From the NCBI RefSeq assembly GCF_001890385.1, contig NZ_CP018221.1, positions 793,501-857,500 of the forward strand: 64,000 bases of DNA, given 5' to 3'. Of the stretch, positions 30,201 through 37,817 are shown piece by piece. Each line of letters starts with the position of its first letter. Within the stretch, counting starts at the first letter, position 1. The DNA comes from Tardibacter chloracetimidivorans. Its GTDB lineage: Bacteria > Pseudomonadota > Alphaproteobacteria > Sphingomonadales > Sphingomonadaceae. Under the pieces are notes generated by a model. The model was not told where the DNA came from. It was given only the letters and a program-made list of their open reading frames with translations, and ran no database searches. The translations under genes and the position numbers were made by a program.

Positions 30201-31008
30201 ATTCGCCGACAACGACGTCCTTGTTTCGAGTTCGGTCGGGTTGTCAGCACGCAATGACACCAGCACGCGCTTCGAAGCCGGCAAACAGGCCGGGCCGGAT
30301 ACGATCGAGCATTTCCTGAGCGGCGGCGAGCAAGGGCAGGCCATGATGCAGAACTGGCTTCGCGGCGGGTTCGAGATGGATCGCCACGGCAACTGGCGAC
30401 TCAATCCGCAGGTTGCGGATACGCTGACCAGGGACGTGCAGGCGATCATCGCGCAGACCGGATGGCAGCGCGGGCTATCGCGGTCCGCGCAGGATCAGAC
30501 AACCATGGGCACGTCGCTCGGTGCCCACCTCGGAGGGAGTGTCGACACACACGAATCCGAAGCCATTGGAGGTCGCGGACAACCCAGCGGAAAAGGGCAG
30601 CAATCGAGCCAAACCCCAACCACCCAAAAGGGTCGCTCCACTACGGGACGGGTTGGCGCCAGCCTGGGCTTCGAGAGCCGTGATGTCGGAATCACGACGG
30701 AGAATGCTCAATCGAGTCTCGATATAGTGAACTACGACGTGCGCGAAGCGATTGCGGCATCCGAGCGTGCAGCTGCACGATCCAATGATCCCGCAGCAGC
30801 CTTCTCCCGGGAACTGTCAGACCGTATCCTTGGTCCGAACGGCATGCGTAACCGCTACCTTCAGGATGCGGATTCCGGACGAGCGACATTCGATATCACC
30901 GGCCCGCTGACTTCCATCGAGCAGAACTCAGTGCTGAAAGGTGGAAGGTTCTCGGTCGATTTGGATAACAGCCCCGGCGATGGAGACAGCAGCTTCAAAA
31001 AACGCTGA
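27244..31008 (+). CDS. traG: F-type conjugal transfer protein TraG (mating-pair stabilisation)
   Basis: This is the F-type TraG, not the VirD4 coupling protein of the same name upstream. It has 1254 residues. A signal peptide (ALSVLIALFAAAPAFA) precedes the TraG N-terminal membrane domain, with membrane segments near residues 55-110, 355-400 and 430-460 (for example FGIMLFMMPIALLFILTPIN). From about residue 480 the protein is a long alanine/glycine-rich hydrophilic region, thought to be periplasmic in the family and to act in mating-pair stabilisation and surface exclusion. It directly follows the truncated traH, as in F-like transfer regions. The 3' end overlaps the convergent membrane gene by 14 bases. 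Confidence 0.88.
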   Translation: MIRILRALSVLIALFAAAPAFAIDTSFHTYDGFAETVDAFRLVSMIFGDPRYETLVLIVAAVGIGLGVLLASIRGSGMGLVGFGFQMLIGVGLFVGMVATTGTVHVYDRVRNAYQPVGDVPNLIVLVAGMTNMMERALAEVIDDNTTDPHAKLEFGAGGHTFDLFLNAASPRGPMTDTFLDATIKDYVRQCYPVARVSPAYGVDDDMLFRTATDLPAAFAGMAGPATFSTVFTSTDKGGTTVSCNEAWEHISTRLSEPTLFDNYVAQVCTRTGYDITNTTQLQRCRSNIGELGQMMMDTPQSLQQFLTNVMLGSTVGDVLFEDSPATAARVMANRAVVSSGLATMSTANEWMPTIRATVFGIMLFMMPIALLFILTPINLRVASFTLGLFVFVALWGVIDAGIYQLTLGRATDVLAEMRANNVAANAWMLAPSSAMKALAIFGSFRTAAAGLAGAFVFTVFRFSGNVFTSFTSGALGVQGQGTAAAAPLATSEGYAGALETQAAAAGTMARRGAASNFGDFGERTTFGANRAFGAASRVLAVHGGGANGTAAFGMGGLDAGRELGGLSPALTGRSLTDPATMRAVRDNATTSAIHNFAEKDALRALGTGYFGQGQAGESAFAAFAQRMVQWKAFGDTRAFDMMMSGAQRHFERNGYDQKDAALKASTVIAQASADPTFAKLIANTFDQEQMLRNDLTAAQVQVGAMEGRRDFAGDNVARIERGNVATEQAHRTGSNEGQRNASAMLGLPVQETSRRIAFINALSGEARSTAISQLSRATGRNEAQVMRALETYNAAAQVGTADGATAEAAREGTSVYGRTREAAGYDFAERSGKLDAQREVGHDGTRSAARIGEQRRQADNAGFAEGAAAAGMSVRQAARLDSFIRTLSQGAGNQVDMAEGGAAGIADRARNERLTRIVENERLTRMQQLLGEHGVQMSKRQIAMAQNGDLSLNLTPETAAQMWRGGLINESQLGAIANGGRARFSFADNDVLVSSSVGLSARNDTSTRFEAGKQAGPDTIEHFLSGGEQGQAMMQNWLRGGFEMDRHGNWRLNPQVADTLTRDVQAIIAQTGWQRGLSRSAQDQTTMGTSLGAHLGGSVDTHESEAIGGRGQPSGKGQQSSQTPTTQKGRSTTGRVGASLGFESRDVGITTENAQSSLDIVNYDVREAIAASERAAARSNDPAAAFSRELSDRILGPNGMRNRYLQDADSGRATFDITGPLTSIEQNSVLKGGRFSVDLDNSPGDGDSSFKKR

Positions 31009-31409
31009 TACGAGCGCCATTGTTGGGACTTATCGGATTGCCGATGTATAGCGCCCCGGACCGTGGATCGTGAATATCGCTGCCAGCACGGAGAGCTTCC
31101 ATGGCCCGATCATGGTCCTCCCACACCCGGGTAATGTTGGCCCGTGCGTCATCGGATAGCGGAACACCGTCACCCTGCGGCGAAAACGCTGCCAACCAAT
31201 GCTGCACATAGCCGATGCCCAACACCATGAGCGCGGTCATCGGGAAGAACAGGACATTGAGAAAACCGGGGAGCGCGCTGTCGTAAAAGGCTTCGAGCGG
31301 CGCGACCTTGGTGGAAACCGCCATGCCGATCCACCAGACCGGGATCGCGGCCCACCATGCCTTCGCATACCACGGACGCCACAGCCAATCGGCTAGGGTT
31401 GAGACTCAA

Positions 31410-31844
31410 TCAGAGCCAGAAAGCCACAGCGGCAGCGAGGCTTACGGCTGAGAGGAAGTTTCGTGCAAGCTTGTCGTAGCGAGTAGCGATCCGGCGGAAA
31501 TCCTTGAGGCGGCAGAACATAGCCTCGACCCGCCAGCGATCTTTGTAGCGGCGTTTGTCATATTGGATCGGGCGCTTGCGGTTGCGGCGGCCGGGGATCA
31601 CCGGGGTCGTGCCCTGTTCGCGCAGGATGGTCCTAATGCGATTGGCGTCGTAGCCGCGGTCGGCGATCACCCGCTTCATTCCCGCTGTTTCGTTGATGAG
31701 CAGGTCGGCGCCCTTCACGTCCGATGTGTTGCCGGGCGTCAGGACGAGACGAAGCGGCCGTCCGAGGACGTCGACAAGGGCGTGGATCTTTGTTGTCCGG
31801 CCGCCACGCGAGATCCCAATGGCATTGGCTCGCGCCCCCCCTTT
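31410..31844 (-). CDS. IS5-family transposase, second frame (OrfB)
   Basis: The second frame supplies the rest of the DDE core: RANAIGISRGGRTTKIHALV directly after the frameshift run, VIADRGYDANRIR with the second aspartate, and RRYKDRWRVEAMFCRLKDFR with the YREK-like glutamate motif. The start given is the frameshift site, not a start codon; an internal GTG at 31718 is available but would give only the C-terminal 102 residues. Confidence 0.85.
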   Translation of the reverse strand, partial: KGGARANAIGISRGGRTTKIHALVDVLGRPLRLVLTPGNTSDVKGADLLINETAGMKRVIADRGYDANRIRTILREQGTTPVIPGRRNRKRPIQYDKRRYKDRWRVEAMFCRLKDFRRIATRYDKLARNFLSAVSLAAAVAFWL

Positions 31845-32167
31845 GCCCCACCGGCGCTACGGTGAGCCTTGATGTAGCTGCTATCGATCTGCCCGGTCTC
31901 GGCGATCCAGCCTTCTTCGGTCAGTGCAGCCAGGATGCGTGTCCAGATGCCCCGCCGGCTCCACCTGTTCCATCGGTTGTAGACCGTCGTCGCCGGCCCG
32001 TATTCGGCGGGGCAATCTGCCCAGCGACCGCCGCACTTGAGCATGTGAACGATGCCGGAGATCACCCGCCGGTCATCAACACGTCGTGCTCCTGGCTGGT
32101 TCTTGGGCAAGTGGAGCTCGATTGCTGTCCACGCTTCATCCGATAGCCAGAACAACGAACGCGACAT
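31739..32167 (-). CDS. IS5-family transposase, first frame (OrfA)
   Basis: The first frame starts at ATG 32167 after GAGGAGG and holds the N-terminal DUF4096-like domain (FWLSDEAWTAIELHLPK, then RRVISGIVHMLKCGGRWADC) and the first catalytic aspartate region (IDSSYIKAHRSAGGAKGG). After that point the useful sequence moves to the next frame. A run AAAGGGGGGG (31835-31844 on this strand) lies exactly at the switch and is a likely programmed frameshift site that yields the full transposase. Confidence 0.88.
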   Translation of the reverse strand: MSRSLFWLSDEAWTAIELHLPKNQPGARRVDDRRVISGIVHMLKCGGRWADCPAEYGPATTVYNRWNRWSRRGIWTRILAALTEEGWIAETGQIDSSYIKAHRSAGGAKGGREPMPLGSRVAAGQQRSTPLSTSSDGRFVSS

Positions 32168-32549
32168 CCCCAAGGCCTCCTCTTCAGCGAAAACGCCTTG
32201 AATCAATGAGACCAACGATTTTCAAGAGGCTGATTGAGTTTGGACCCTAGCTTCAGCCGTGTCGCTGCAGGGTCGGTTGGGGGCATGTCGACTGCGGTAT
32301 TCATCGATAGTTCCTCGCAGGCGACTATAGCAGAGATCTTGTCATTGTTCCATCGTTCATAGTCGGTTTCGTGCGGCAAATCGCACCGGAACACTGGTTT
32401 GATCCCGCTGATTCTGTTCTCTGCAAGCTGATCTGGAGCGCGCCTCTGCCTTGGCGTTTCGATGCGGGATATGGTCGTGTGAGTGCCCGCCAGTGTGGAA
32501 CTTACGTCCAACGCGAACGACGTTGCTCGGCGCATCGCACCCTAAACGC

Positions 32550-33077
32550 CTAGATCTGGCCAGCAGCTCTCAATTCACGTTCGAGTGTCGCAAAAGGCAA
32601 TATGAGTGTCAGCGGTTTGTCGTGCAGCGGAATTGCGCCGTAGCTCGCATACCACTCGGCAGCGCGCTCGTTTTTGGCGTCGATGATCAGCATAACCCCG
32701 CCGACCTCGGCCGCGACGCGAATGCATCTGCGCCCGATCGCGCCCAGGAGCTGACCCCCGAGTCCTTTCCCCTGCACACGCACATCCGTCGCAAGCCGCG
32801 CGAGCCGGAAGCCCGGCACCTCATGCCTGGCGAGTCCTCGCCTCGCCAGTTCTGGCGTATCCGCATGATCCATGCTGCCCGGAGCGATGCTGTAAAAGCC
32901 GAGAACCGTCTTGTTGTCGGTGTCGTCGATGGCGAGGAACGTCTTCGCCCCGCCTGCCTCATGGCTTTGCCGCGCATAGCGCTGCAAGTAGACGTTCAGA
33001 TCATTGTCGCCGCAGTCGAATGAAGCCCGATCATGCGCTTTCGAAATCGCTTCCTCGTGCCATGAAGGAAGGGTCAT
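32550..33077 (-). CDS. GNAT-family (TacT-like) toxin, second pair
   Basis: The 175-residue product is an acetyltransferase toxin of the same class as the one at 22819, but clearly diverged from it. It has the opening FDCGDNDLNVYLQRYARQ, the acetyl-CoA loop RVQGKGLGGQLLGAIGRR, and the C-terminal EWYASYGAIPLHDKPLTLIL. Its ATG overlaps the antitoxin stop by four bases. It is on the minus strand, directly before the disrupted membrane gene. Confidence 0.9.
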   Translation of the reverse strand: MTLPSWHEEAISKAHDRASFDCGDNDLNVYLQRYARQSHEAGGAKTFLAIDDTDNKTVLGFYSIAPGSMDHADTPELARRGLARHEVPGFRLARLATDVRVQGKGLGGQLLGAIGRRCIRVAAEVGGVMLIIDAKNERAAEWYASYGAIPLHDKPLTLILPFATLERELRAAGQI

Positions 33078-33352
33078 GCCAACTTCGGCATCGCAGCGAT
33101 GGCAGCGCGCAGTTTCGCATTCGCCGGCGGCGGGTTCTCGAGCAGATCAAGAACGAGCAGGCTGTCTCTCTCGCTCAGCTTCGTCCGCTCCGCCTCTTCG
33201 ATCACGTTCTCGGCCTCACGCAGCGCCGAACGTGTTACAAAGGTCGTGAGATCGGTGTGCTTGAGCGCAGCCGCCCGGGCGAGCAAAGCCTTTTGCTCAG
33301 GCCGAATGCGCAGGCTCATGCGCCTGTTGTCTTCCACTACTGCTCGCGGCAT
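33074..33352 (-). CDS. DUF1778 (TacA-like) antitoxin, second pair
   Basis: The 92-residue antitoxin starts at ATG 33352, six bases after GGAGG. The ribbon-helix-helix segment is RRMSLRIRPEQKALLARAAA with LTTFVTRSALREAENVI, and the C-terminus (RDSLLVLDLLENPPPANAKL) matches the toxin-binding region of the family. It overlaps the toxin gene, as usual. The residues upstream of this start lack a ribosome site and were not included. Confidence 0.9.
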   Translation of the reverse strand: MPRAVVEDNRRMSLRIRPEQKALLARAAALKHTDLTTFVTRSALREAENVIEEAERTKLSERDSLLVLDLLENPPPANAKLRAAIAAMPKLA

Positions 33353-33379
33353 TGTGTGCCTCCACTCGTACGGCTTCAA

Positions 33380-33418
33380 TAGGTACACCCTTCCGCTGCA
33401 GTTCGTCAAGCAGTGTAC
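33380..33418 (-). promoter_or_regulatory. promoter of the second toxin-antitoxin pair
   Basis: On the minus strand TTGACG (33404-33409) and TACCTA (33380-33385) are 18 bases apart and point into the antitoxin gene. A six-base inverted repeat, GTACAC at 33383 and GTGTAC at 33413, brackets the promoter and could serve as antitoxin operator half-sites. Confidence 0.45.
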
Positions 33419-33602
33419 GCCTTAAAAGAGCACGGCGGGTACGCTCGGGGGGCCTCAACACGCTTCCCCACTCCCCACCTTTCCGGTTCTACTACCCCGC
33501 CTCAACCAACCTCCACCCTTCCGCGCTGCTCGCCGCAAAAAGGTCCAGGCCGTATTTGGGCAACAGTTTGCTCCCATCACACCACGGGGAGCACCATGGA
33601 GA

Positions 33603-34364
33603 CTATTCACACTCTGGCTTATCGCCGGCGCTGTCGGGCACCCTGTCCTGGCCATCGCGGATGAGCTGAGCATCGACGATCGCACGCGCGACCAGCTCCG
33701 AGCGCCTGAAGACGCCGTAGCGTTGCTTGGCTCGCGAAATGAAGTACCGCACTGTGGTCTGGGCGATGCCGAGGATCTGGCCGATCTCCCAGTCGGTCTT
33801 GCCGAGTGCGATCAGCGCCGTGCATTCGGCTTCGCGCCGCGTGAGCCTGGGAACATTGCGGCCGTGCATGGCGTGATGAAGATAAAGGCCCGCCTTGAAC
33901 GCGAAACCCGCGACGATCTGGAGCGTGGTCATCAGCGACGGCGTTATTTCGATCGGCTCCGAACGGGCGAAGGTGCAGGACGCATAGGATACGCTCGGTA
34001 TGCACAACGGCACGGTGATGCCGTGAACGATACCGTAGCGCCGTGCTTCCTCGAACAGGGCCAGCTGGTGGTCGGCAAGCTCGACGAAGTTGGCGATCTC
34101 CTCCCAGCCGAACGGCCGGTCGAGCTGCTGGCTCACGTCATAGACTGGATCAATGATGAAATAATGATTCTCTCTGTAGGATTGAACGAATTCCGCAGGG
34201 TAGTTCGTAACCACCATCGAGTGCTCGACGAGCCGTGGAAGGCCGCCATGCTGGACGAGCGCAACAAAGGGAAAGCCCATTTGCAGAGCAGCATCAGCAA
34301 GTCGGTCGCGAAGCGCCTCGATCGAAGATGCCCTGTTGTCAACGGCGGAGCAAAAGTCGGCCAT
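33603..34364 (-). CDS. LuxR-family quorum-sensing-type regulator (orphan)
   Basis: The 253-residue product has an N-terminal autoinducer-binding domain and a C-terminal LuxR helix-turn-helix (LTRREAECTALIALGKTDWE then ILGIAQTTVRYFISRAKQR). In the binding domain the conserved tyrosine and Asp-Pro are in SYRENHYFIIDP and the second tryptophan in PFGWEE, but the first conserved tryptophan appears as phenylalanine (AEFVQSY). No luxI gene lies in the window. LuxR/TraR-type genes often control conjugation in sphingomonads and rhizobia, so it may be a remnant regulator of the F-type region. An IS21-family element now lies directly upstream of its start, so its native promoter may be lost. Confidence 0.85.
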   Translation of the reverse strand: MADFCSAVDNRASSIEALRDRLADAALQMGFPFVALVQHGGLPRLVEHSMVVTNYPAEFVQSYRENHYFIIDPVYDVSQQLDRPFGWEEIANFVELADHQLALFEEARRYGIVHGITVPLCIPSVSYASCTFARSEPIEITPSLMTTLQIVAGFAFKAGLYLHHAMHGRNVPRLTRREAECTALIALGKTDWEIGQILGIAQTTVRYFISRAKQRYGVFRRSELVARAIVDAQLIRDGQDRVPDSAGDKPECE

Positions 34365-34395
34365 TCGGCGGCGTAAAACCAGGCCATCGTGTTAC

Positions 34396-34448
34396 ATGCC
34401 GGGGGGAGTGGCGTGAGGGCGTAGCCCGAGGGCCACTCCCCCCGGCAT
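34396..34448. repeat. long nested hairpin between luxR and istB
   Basis: A perfect 17-bp inverted repeat, ATGCCGGGGGGAGTGGC at 34396 and its complement ending at 34448, encloses a 19-base loop that itself contains GGGC-GTA-GCCC-type pairing. It is just past the stop of istB and just upstream of luxR. It may be the transcription terminator of the IS21 unit or part of the IS end. Confidence 0.6.
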
Positions 34449-34459
34449 TGGTGTAATTT

Positions 34460-35227
34460 TCAGGGTCTGGTTTTGGCCTTGCGGGCCCGGCTGTGCGCGA
34501 GGCGATAGCTTTCGCCGTTCATCTCGAGGATGCTGACGTGATGGGTCAGGCGATCGAGGAGCGCGCCTGTGAGACGCTCAGATCCGAAGGTTTCGGTCCA
34601 TTCGTCGAAGGGCAGGTTGCTGGTGATGAAGGTGGAGCCGCGTTCGTAACGCTGGGAGATCAGCTCGAACAACAGTTCGGCGCCGGTCTTGGAGAGCGGC
34701 ACAAAGCCCAGTTCGTCGATGATGAGCAGCTTGTATCCGGCCATCTGCTTCTGGAAGCGCAGAAGACGGCGCTCGTCGCGGGCCTCCATCATTTCGCTGA
34801 CCAGCGCTGCCGCGGTGGTGAAGCCCACCGACAGTCCTTTCTGGCATGCTGCCAGTCCGAGCCCCAACGCTACGTGCGTCTTTCCGGTGCCTGATGGCCC
34901 CAGAGCGATGGCGTTCTCACGCCGCTCGATCCACTCGCAGCGCGCCATCTCGAGCACCTGCATCTTGTTGAGCCTGGGGATGGCGGCGAAGTCGAAGCTG
35001 TCGAGGCTTTTGACGGCGGGGAAGCGCGCGGCCTTGATGCGCCGCTCGACCATGCGACGCTCCCTGTCGATCATTTCCATCTCGACGAGGCGGGCGAGGA
35101 AGCGGATATGATCGACGCCTTCAGCGGCACATTGCCGCGCGAGCTTGTGATGCTCACGCAGGCACGTAGGCAGCTTGAGCGCCTTGAGATGGTGAGCGAG
35201 AAGGATCTCCGGGGCCTGATCGCTCAT
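34460..35227 (-). CDS. istB: IS21-family ATPase IstB
   Basis: The 255-residue AAA+ helper starts at ATG 35227, overlapping istA by four bases. Walker A is ALGPSGTGKTHVALGLG, Walker B is LLIIDELGFVPLS, and the family motifs FITSNLPFDEWTETFGSERL and [14 protein letters not shown] follow. It recruits target DNA for the IstA transposase. Confidence 0.93.
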   Translation of the reverse strand: MSDQAPEILLAHHLKALKLPTCLREHHKLARQCAAEGVDHIRFLARLVEMEMIDRERRMVERRIKAARFPAVKSLDSFDFAAIPRLNKMQVLEMARCEWIERRENAIALGPSGTGKTHVALGLGLAACQKGLSVGFTTAAALVSEMMEARDERRLLRFQKQMAGYKLLIIDELGFVPLSKTGAELLFELISQRYERGSTFITSNLPFDEWTETFGSERLTGALLDRLTHHVSILEMNGESYRLAHSRARKAKTRP

Positions 35228-36732
35228 GCGGCCTCCTGCCGGTCGGAGAGCAGGCTCAGATAGGCTCTGGCAAAGGTCTTCTCGACCGTGGTGCGTGGCA
35301 GGAAGGGATAGACGTCCAGGTCCAGCCTGGGCGGTACGCGTTCGATCCGGCACAGGACGAGGTGCTTGACGGCATCGAAGCCGATGGCGCCAAGATCGAT
35401 GGCCTGTTCGACCGCCGCCTGGAGATCGGCGAGGGTGAACGTTTCCAGCAGGCGCAGTACCTGCACATATTCGCGCTTGCCATGTTTGTGCATGCGCCCT
35501 TCCATCAACCGCTGCAGTGTCGTGAACGCTTCGGGCAGGTCCCAGCCCTGCAAAGGCGCAGCCTGGTCGAATGCGTTGATCTTCTGCTCGATCAGCGGGA
35601 GATAATGGAGCGGGTCGAAGACAACCTCCTCGCGGGCATAGCAACGAGGATGACGGGCGATGACTTCGCTGCGGCAGCCGATCACCACCTCATCGACATA
35701 GGCCCTGATCCAGACCTCCTGATGGCCCCAGGCCACCGGAACCGAATAATCGTTGGTCCTGTAGCGCACCAGGGATTGCGAGGAGACCCGCCCGCCTTTC
35801 TGATCGCAGGCCTCGAAGGGTGTAGCGGGCAGAGGCTGCATGGCCGCGAGATCGCGTTCCAAGCGCTCACCGATCGTCTCGCTCTGCCCGCGCACCTTGT
35901 CCTGCTGGCGCTTGCGGCATTGCTCCTCCAGCCACAGGTTGAACGCCTCCCAGGTCGGGAACTTCGGGATCGGCACCATGAAGTTGCGCCGGCAATAGCC
36001 TACCAGCCCCTCCACATTGCCTTTCTCGTTCCCCTTGCCCGGGCGAGCATAGCGGTCGCGGATCACGTAATGTGACAGGAAAGCGCTGAACAGCGTGGCA
36101 CGCTGCCGCGTGCCGTCGGGCAGGATCTTCGCCACAAGGCAGCGATCGTTGTCATAGACGATCGAGCGCGGTACCGCGCCGAAAAACGCGAAGGCATGCA
36201 CGTGTCCGTCCACCCAGGCCTCCGCCACCGCCGCCGGATAGGCCCGCACATAGCAGGCATCACTGTGCGGCAGATCGAGCGCGAAGAAGTAGGCCTTCTG
36301 CTCCACCCCGCCGATCTCCACCAGCGCTTCCCCGAAATCGGCCTGCGCATCTCCCGCAGGGTGCGCCAGCGGCACGAACATCTCCCGGCTGCGCTGTTCG
36401 CGCTCCCGGATGTAATCCTTGATGATCGTATAGCCGCCGGTGAAACCATGCTCGGTGCGCAAACGGTCGAATACCCGCTTCGCCGTATGGCGTTGCTTGC
36501 GCGGGACACTGCGGTCACCCTCAAGCCATCCATCAATGATCGCCACAAACCCGTCCAGCTTCGGGCGCTGCGGTACGGACTGGCGCCGGTAACCCGGCGG
36601 CGATGAAAACGACAGCATCTTGCGTACCGTATCGCGCGACACATTGAAACGCTTCGCCGCCGCCCGTTGGCTCATGCCATCCGCGCAAGCCAGACGGACC
36701 TGAAGATAAAGTTCCACGCTGTAGATCCCCAC
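35224..36732 (-). CDS. istA: IS21-family transposase IstA
   Basis: The 502-residue transposase starts at GTG 36732; another in-frame GTG lies 15 bases on. It has an N-terminal helix-turn-helix (SQRAAAKRFNVSRDTVRKML), then the DDE core with AQADFGEALVEIGG, SIVYDNDRCLVAK and KGNEKGNVEGLVGY carrying the acidic triad. The C-terminal beta domain has VRYRTNDYSVPVAWGHQEVW. It appears intact. Confidence 0.93.
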   Translation of the reverse strand: MGIYSVELYLQVRLACADGMSQRAAAKRFNVSRDTVRKMLSFSSPPGYRRQSVPQRPKLDGFVAIIDGWLEGDRSVPRKQRHTAKRVFDRLRTEHGFTGGYTIIKDYIREREQRSREMFVPLAHPAGDAQADFGEALVEIGGVEQKAYFFALDLPHSDACYVRAYPAAVAEAWVDGHVHAFAFFGAVPRSIVYDNDRCLVAKILPDGTRQRATLFSAFLSHYVIRDRYARPGKGNEKGNVEGLVGYCRRNFMVPIPKFPTWEAFNLWLEEQCRKRQQDKVRGQSETIGERLERDLAAMQPLPATPFEACDQKGGRVSSQSLVRYRTNDYSVPVAWGHQEVWIRAYVDEVVIGCRSEVIARHPRCYAREEVVFDPLHYLPLIEQKINAFDQAAPLQGWDLPEAFTTLQRLMEGRMHKHGKREYVQVLRLLETFTLADLQAAVEQAIDLGAIGFDAVKHLVLCRIERVPPRLDLDVYPFLPRTTVEKTFARAYLSLLSDRQEAA

Positions 36733-36846
36733 ACCTCCCTGACTCGGCAGAAAGGCTTCAAGGTGGACGACTTTTACGCCGCCCGCAGCAGGACTATCCC
36801 GCCGCTACCGTGGTCGAATATTGCTCCGCCGTTCTCAGCTAATGAT

Positions 36847-36857
36847 TATTGACAATA
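36847..36857. promoter_or_regulatory. palindromic operator site 1 (TATTGACAATA)
   Basis: The 11-bp palindrome TATTG-A-CAATA contains a perfect -35 hexamer (TTGACA, 36849-36854) pointing to the plus-strand dehydrogenase genes at 37010 and 37818; no good -10 box follows at 17 bases. The same core occurs at 41384-41398 and 50779-50787. Confidence 0.5.
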
Positions 36858-37009
36858 TCACGACGGGAGTTCAGTCTGGAGTTGGGTGCTGGAACTTGGG
36901 ACGGCCAAGGCATCAGATCCATGTTGACGGATCGCATGCGGCGCGTGTTACCCGTCCTCCGAACAGGCAGCGAAAAATGCATGCCTGACCGGAAACCAGG
37001 AGATTGTCG

Positions 37010-37762
37010 GTGGCTGGAAGGTTGCAGGGAAAAGTGGCGATCGTCTCGGGGGGGGCGCGCGGCCTCGGAGCTGCCCATGTGGAAATGTTCGCCCAGGAAG
37101 GCGCCGGCGTGATGATCGGGGACATCCTGATCGATGAGGGCAAGGCGCTGGCGGAGCGTCTAGCCGACGATGGCTATCCGGTAACATTCATGGAACTGGA
37201 CGTCACCGATGAGACGCATTGGGCGCGCTTGGTTGCGGCGACCGTCGAGCGGTATGGCAAGCTGACCACGCTGATCAACAATGCTGGCATCTACCACGGC
37301 GCAGGCATTGAGGACGAAACCACGCAAGGCTGGAATCGCCTGGTCGCGGTGGATCAGACAGGCGTGTTCTTCGGCATGAAGACGGCGATGCCACACCTCG
37401 TGGCAAGCGGCCATGGCGCGGTGATCAACATCTCTTCGACAATGGCGCTGACCGGCAGCCTGCGCTGCTTCACCTATCATGCGGCCAAGGGTGCCGTGCG
37501 ATCGATGAGCATGGCGGCGGCTTCGGAATATGGCCCCAAGAACGTCCGGGTGAATTCGATCTATCCCGGATCGATAGAGGCCAAGAGCCACGAGGACACG
37601 CTGCCGGGCGACGTCGAAGCGATCCTGAAAGCGACGCCGATGGGCCGCAAGGGCGTTCCGCGCGACATCGCGGCCGCGTCATTGTTCCTCTGCTCGGATG
37701 AAGCGAACTTCATCACGGGCGCGGAATTGATTGTTGATGGTGGGTGGCATGCGGGCGTCTAG
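37010..37762 (+). CDS. short-chain dehydrogenase/reductase (SDR)
   Basis: This is a 250-residue classical SDR, an NAD(P)-dependent alcohol or hydroxysteroid dehydrogenase type. The GTG at 37010 is chosen because AGGAG lies seven bases upstream; a TTG six bases earlier is too close to it. The cofactor motif is SGGARGLGAAHVEMF, the structural motif LINNAGIY, and the catalytic YHAAK with the serine in NISSTMAL. The C-terminus ITGAELIVDGGWHAGV is typical. Similar enzymes oxidise cyclic alcohols to ketones, which would fit a Baeyer-Villiger route, but the substrate is unknown. The aldehyde dehydrogenase starts 55 bases downstream. Confidence 0.9.
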   Translation: MAGRLQGKVAIVSGGARGLGAAHVEMFAQEGAGVMIGDILIDEGKALAERLADDGYPVTFMELDVTDETHWARLVAATVERYGKLTTLINNAGIYHGAGIEDETTQGWNRLVAVDQTGVFFGMKTAMPHLVASGHGAVINISSTMALTGSLRCFTYHAAKGAVRSMSMAAASEYGPKNVRVNSIYPGSIEAKSHEDTLPGDVEAILKATPMGRKGVPRDIAAASLFLCSDEANFITGAELIVDGGWHAGV

Positions 37763-37817
37763 CAAATGACGGCGTATCTAGCGGATATTCAATCTCGATC
37801 TTCACAGGAGAGTAGCG

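Larger units (their letters stand above)
31396..32247. mobile_element. IS5-family (IS427-like) insertion sequence, 852 bp
   Basis: The ends are 18-bp imperfect inverted repeats (GGGTTGAGACTCAATCAG and GGGTCCAAACTCAATCAG, three mismatches), flanked by a TA duplication (31394-31395 and 32248-32249). The short duplication and the two overlapping transposase frames fit the IS427 group. It interrupts a small membrane-protein gene. Confidence 0.92.
30995..32304 (-). pseudogene. small conserved membrane protein, split by IS5-family element
   Basis: With the IS (31396-32247) and one copy of the TA duplication removed, the two flanks join in frame into a 151-residue protein. It starts at ATG 32304 (GAGGA upstream) and reads through RLKLADWLWRPWYAKAWWAA across the joint. 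It has two likely membrane segments (AIPVWWIGMAVS and FLNVLFFPMTALMVLGIGYV) and a hydrophilic C-terminus. I do not recognise the family. It is convergent with F-type traG and probably belonged to that element. Confidence 0.8.
34460..36732 (-). mobile_element. second IS21-family element (coding core; ends not resolved)
   Basis: istA and istB of a second IS21-type element are intact and overlapping, but I could not match terminal inverted repeats between the flanks (34365-34460 and 36733-36840). The coordinates are therefore those of the two genes only. The proteins differ clearly from those of the IS21 element at 23379, so the two are different elements. It separates the conjugative mosaic from the catabolic cluster. 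Confidence 0.75.

Noticed and set aside
33594-33670. Short plus-strand frame with GGGGAG before ATG near 33597
   Set aside because: It gives only about 22 residues antisense to the end of the luxR gene and has no known relative; the ribosome-site match is likely chance.
34365-36846. Terminal inverted repeats of the second IS21 element
   Set aside because: The flanks on the two sides were compared by eye and no convincing matching ends were found, so only the coding core is reported.
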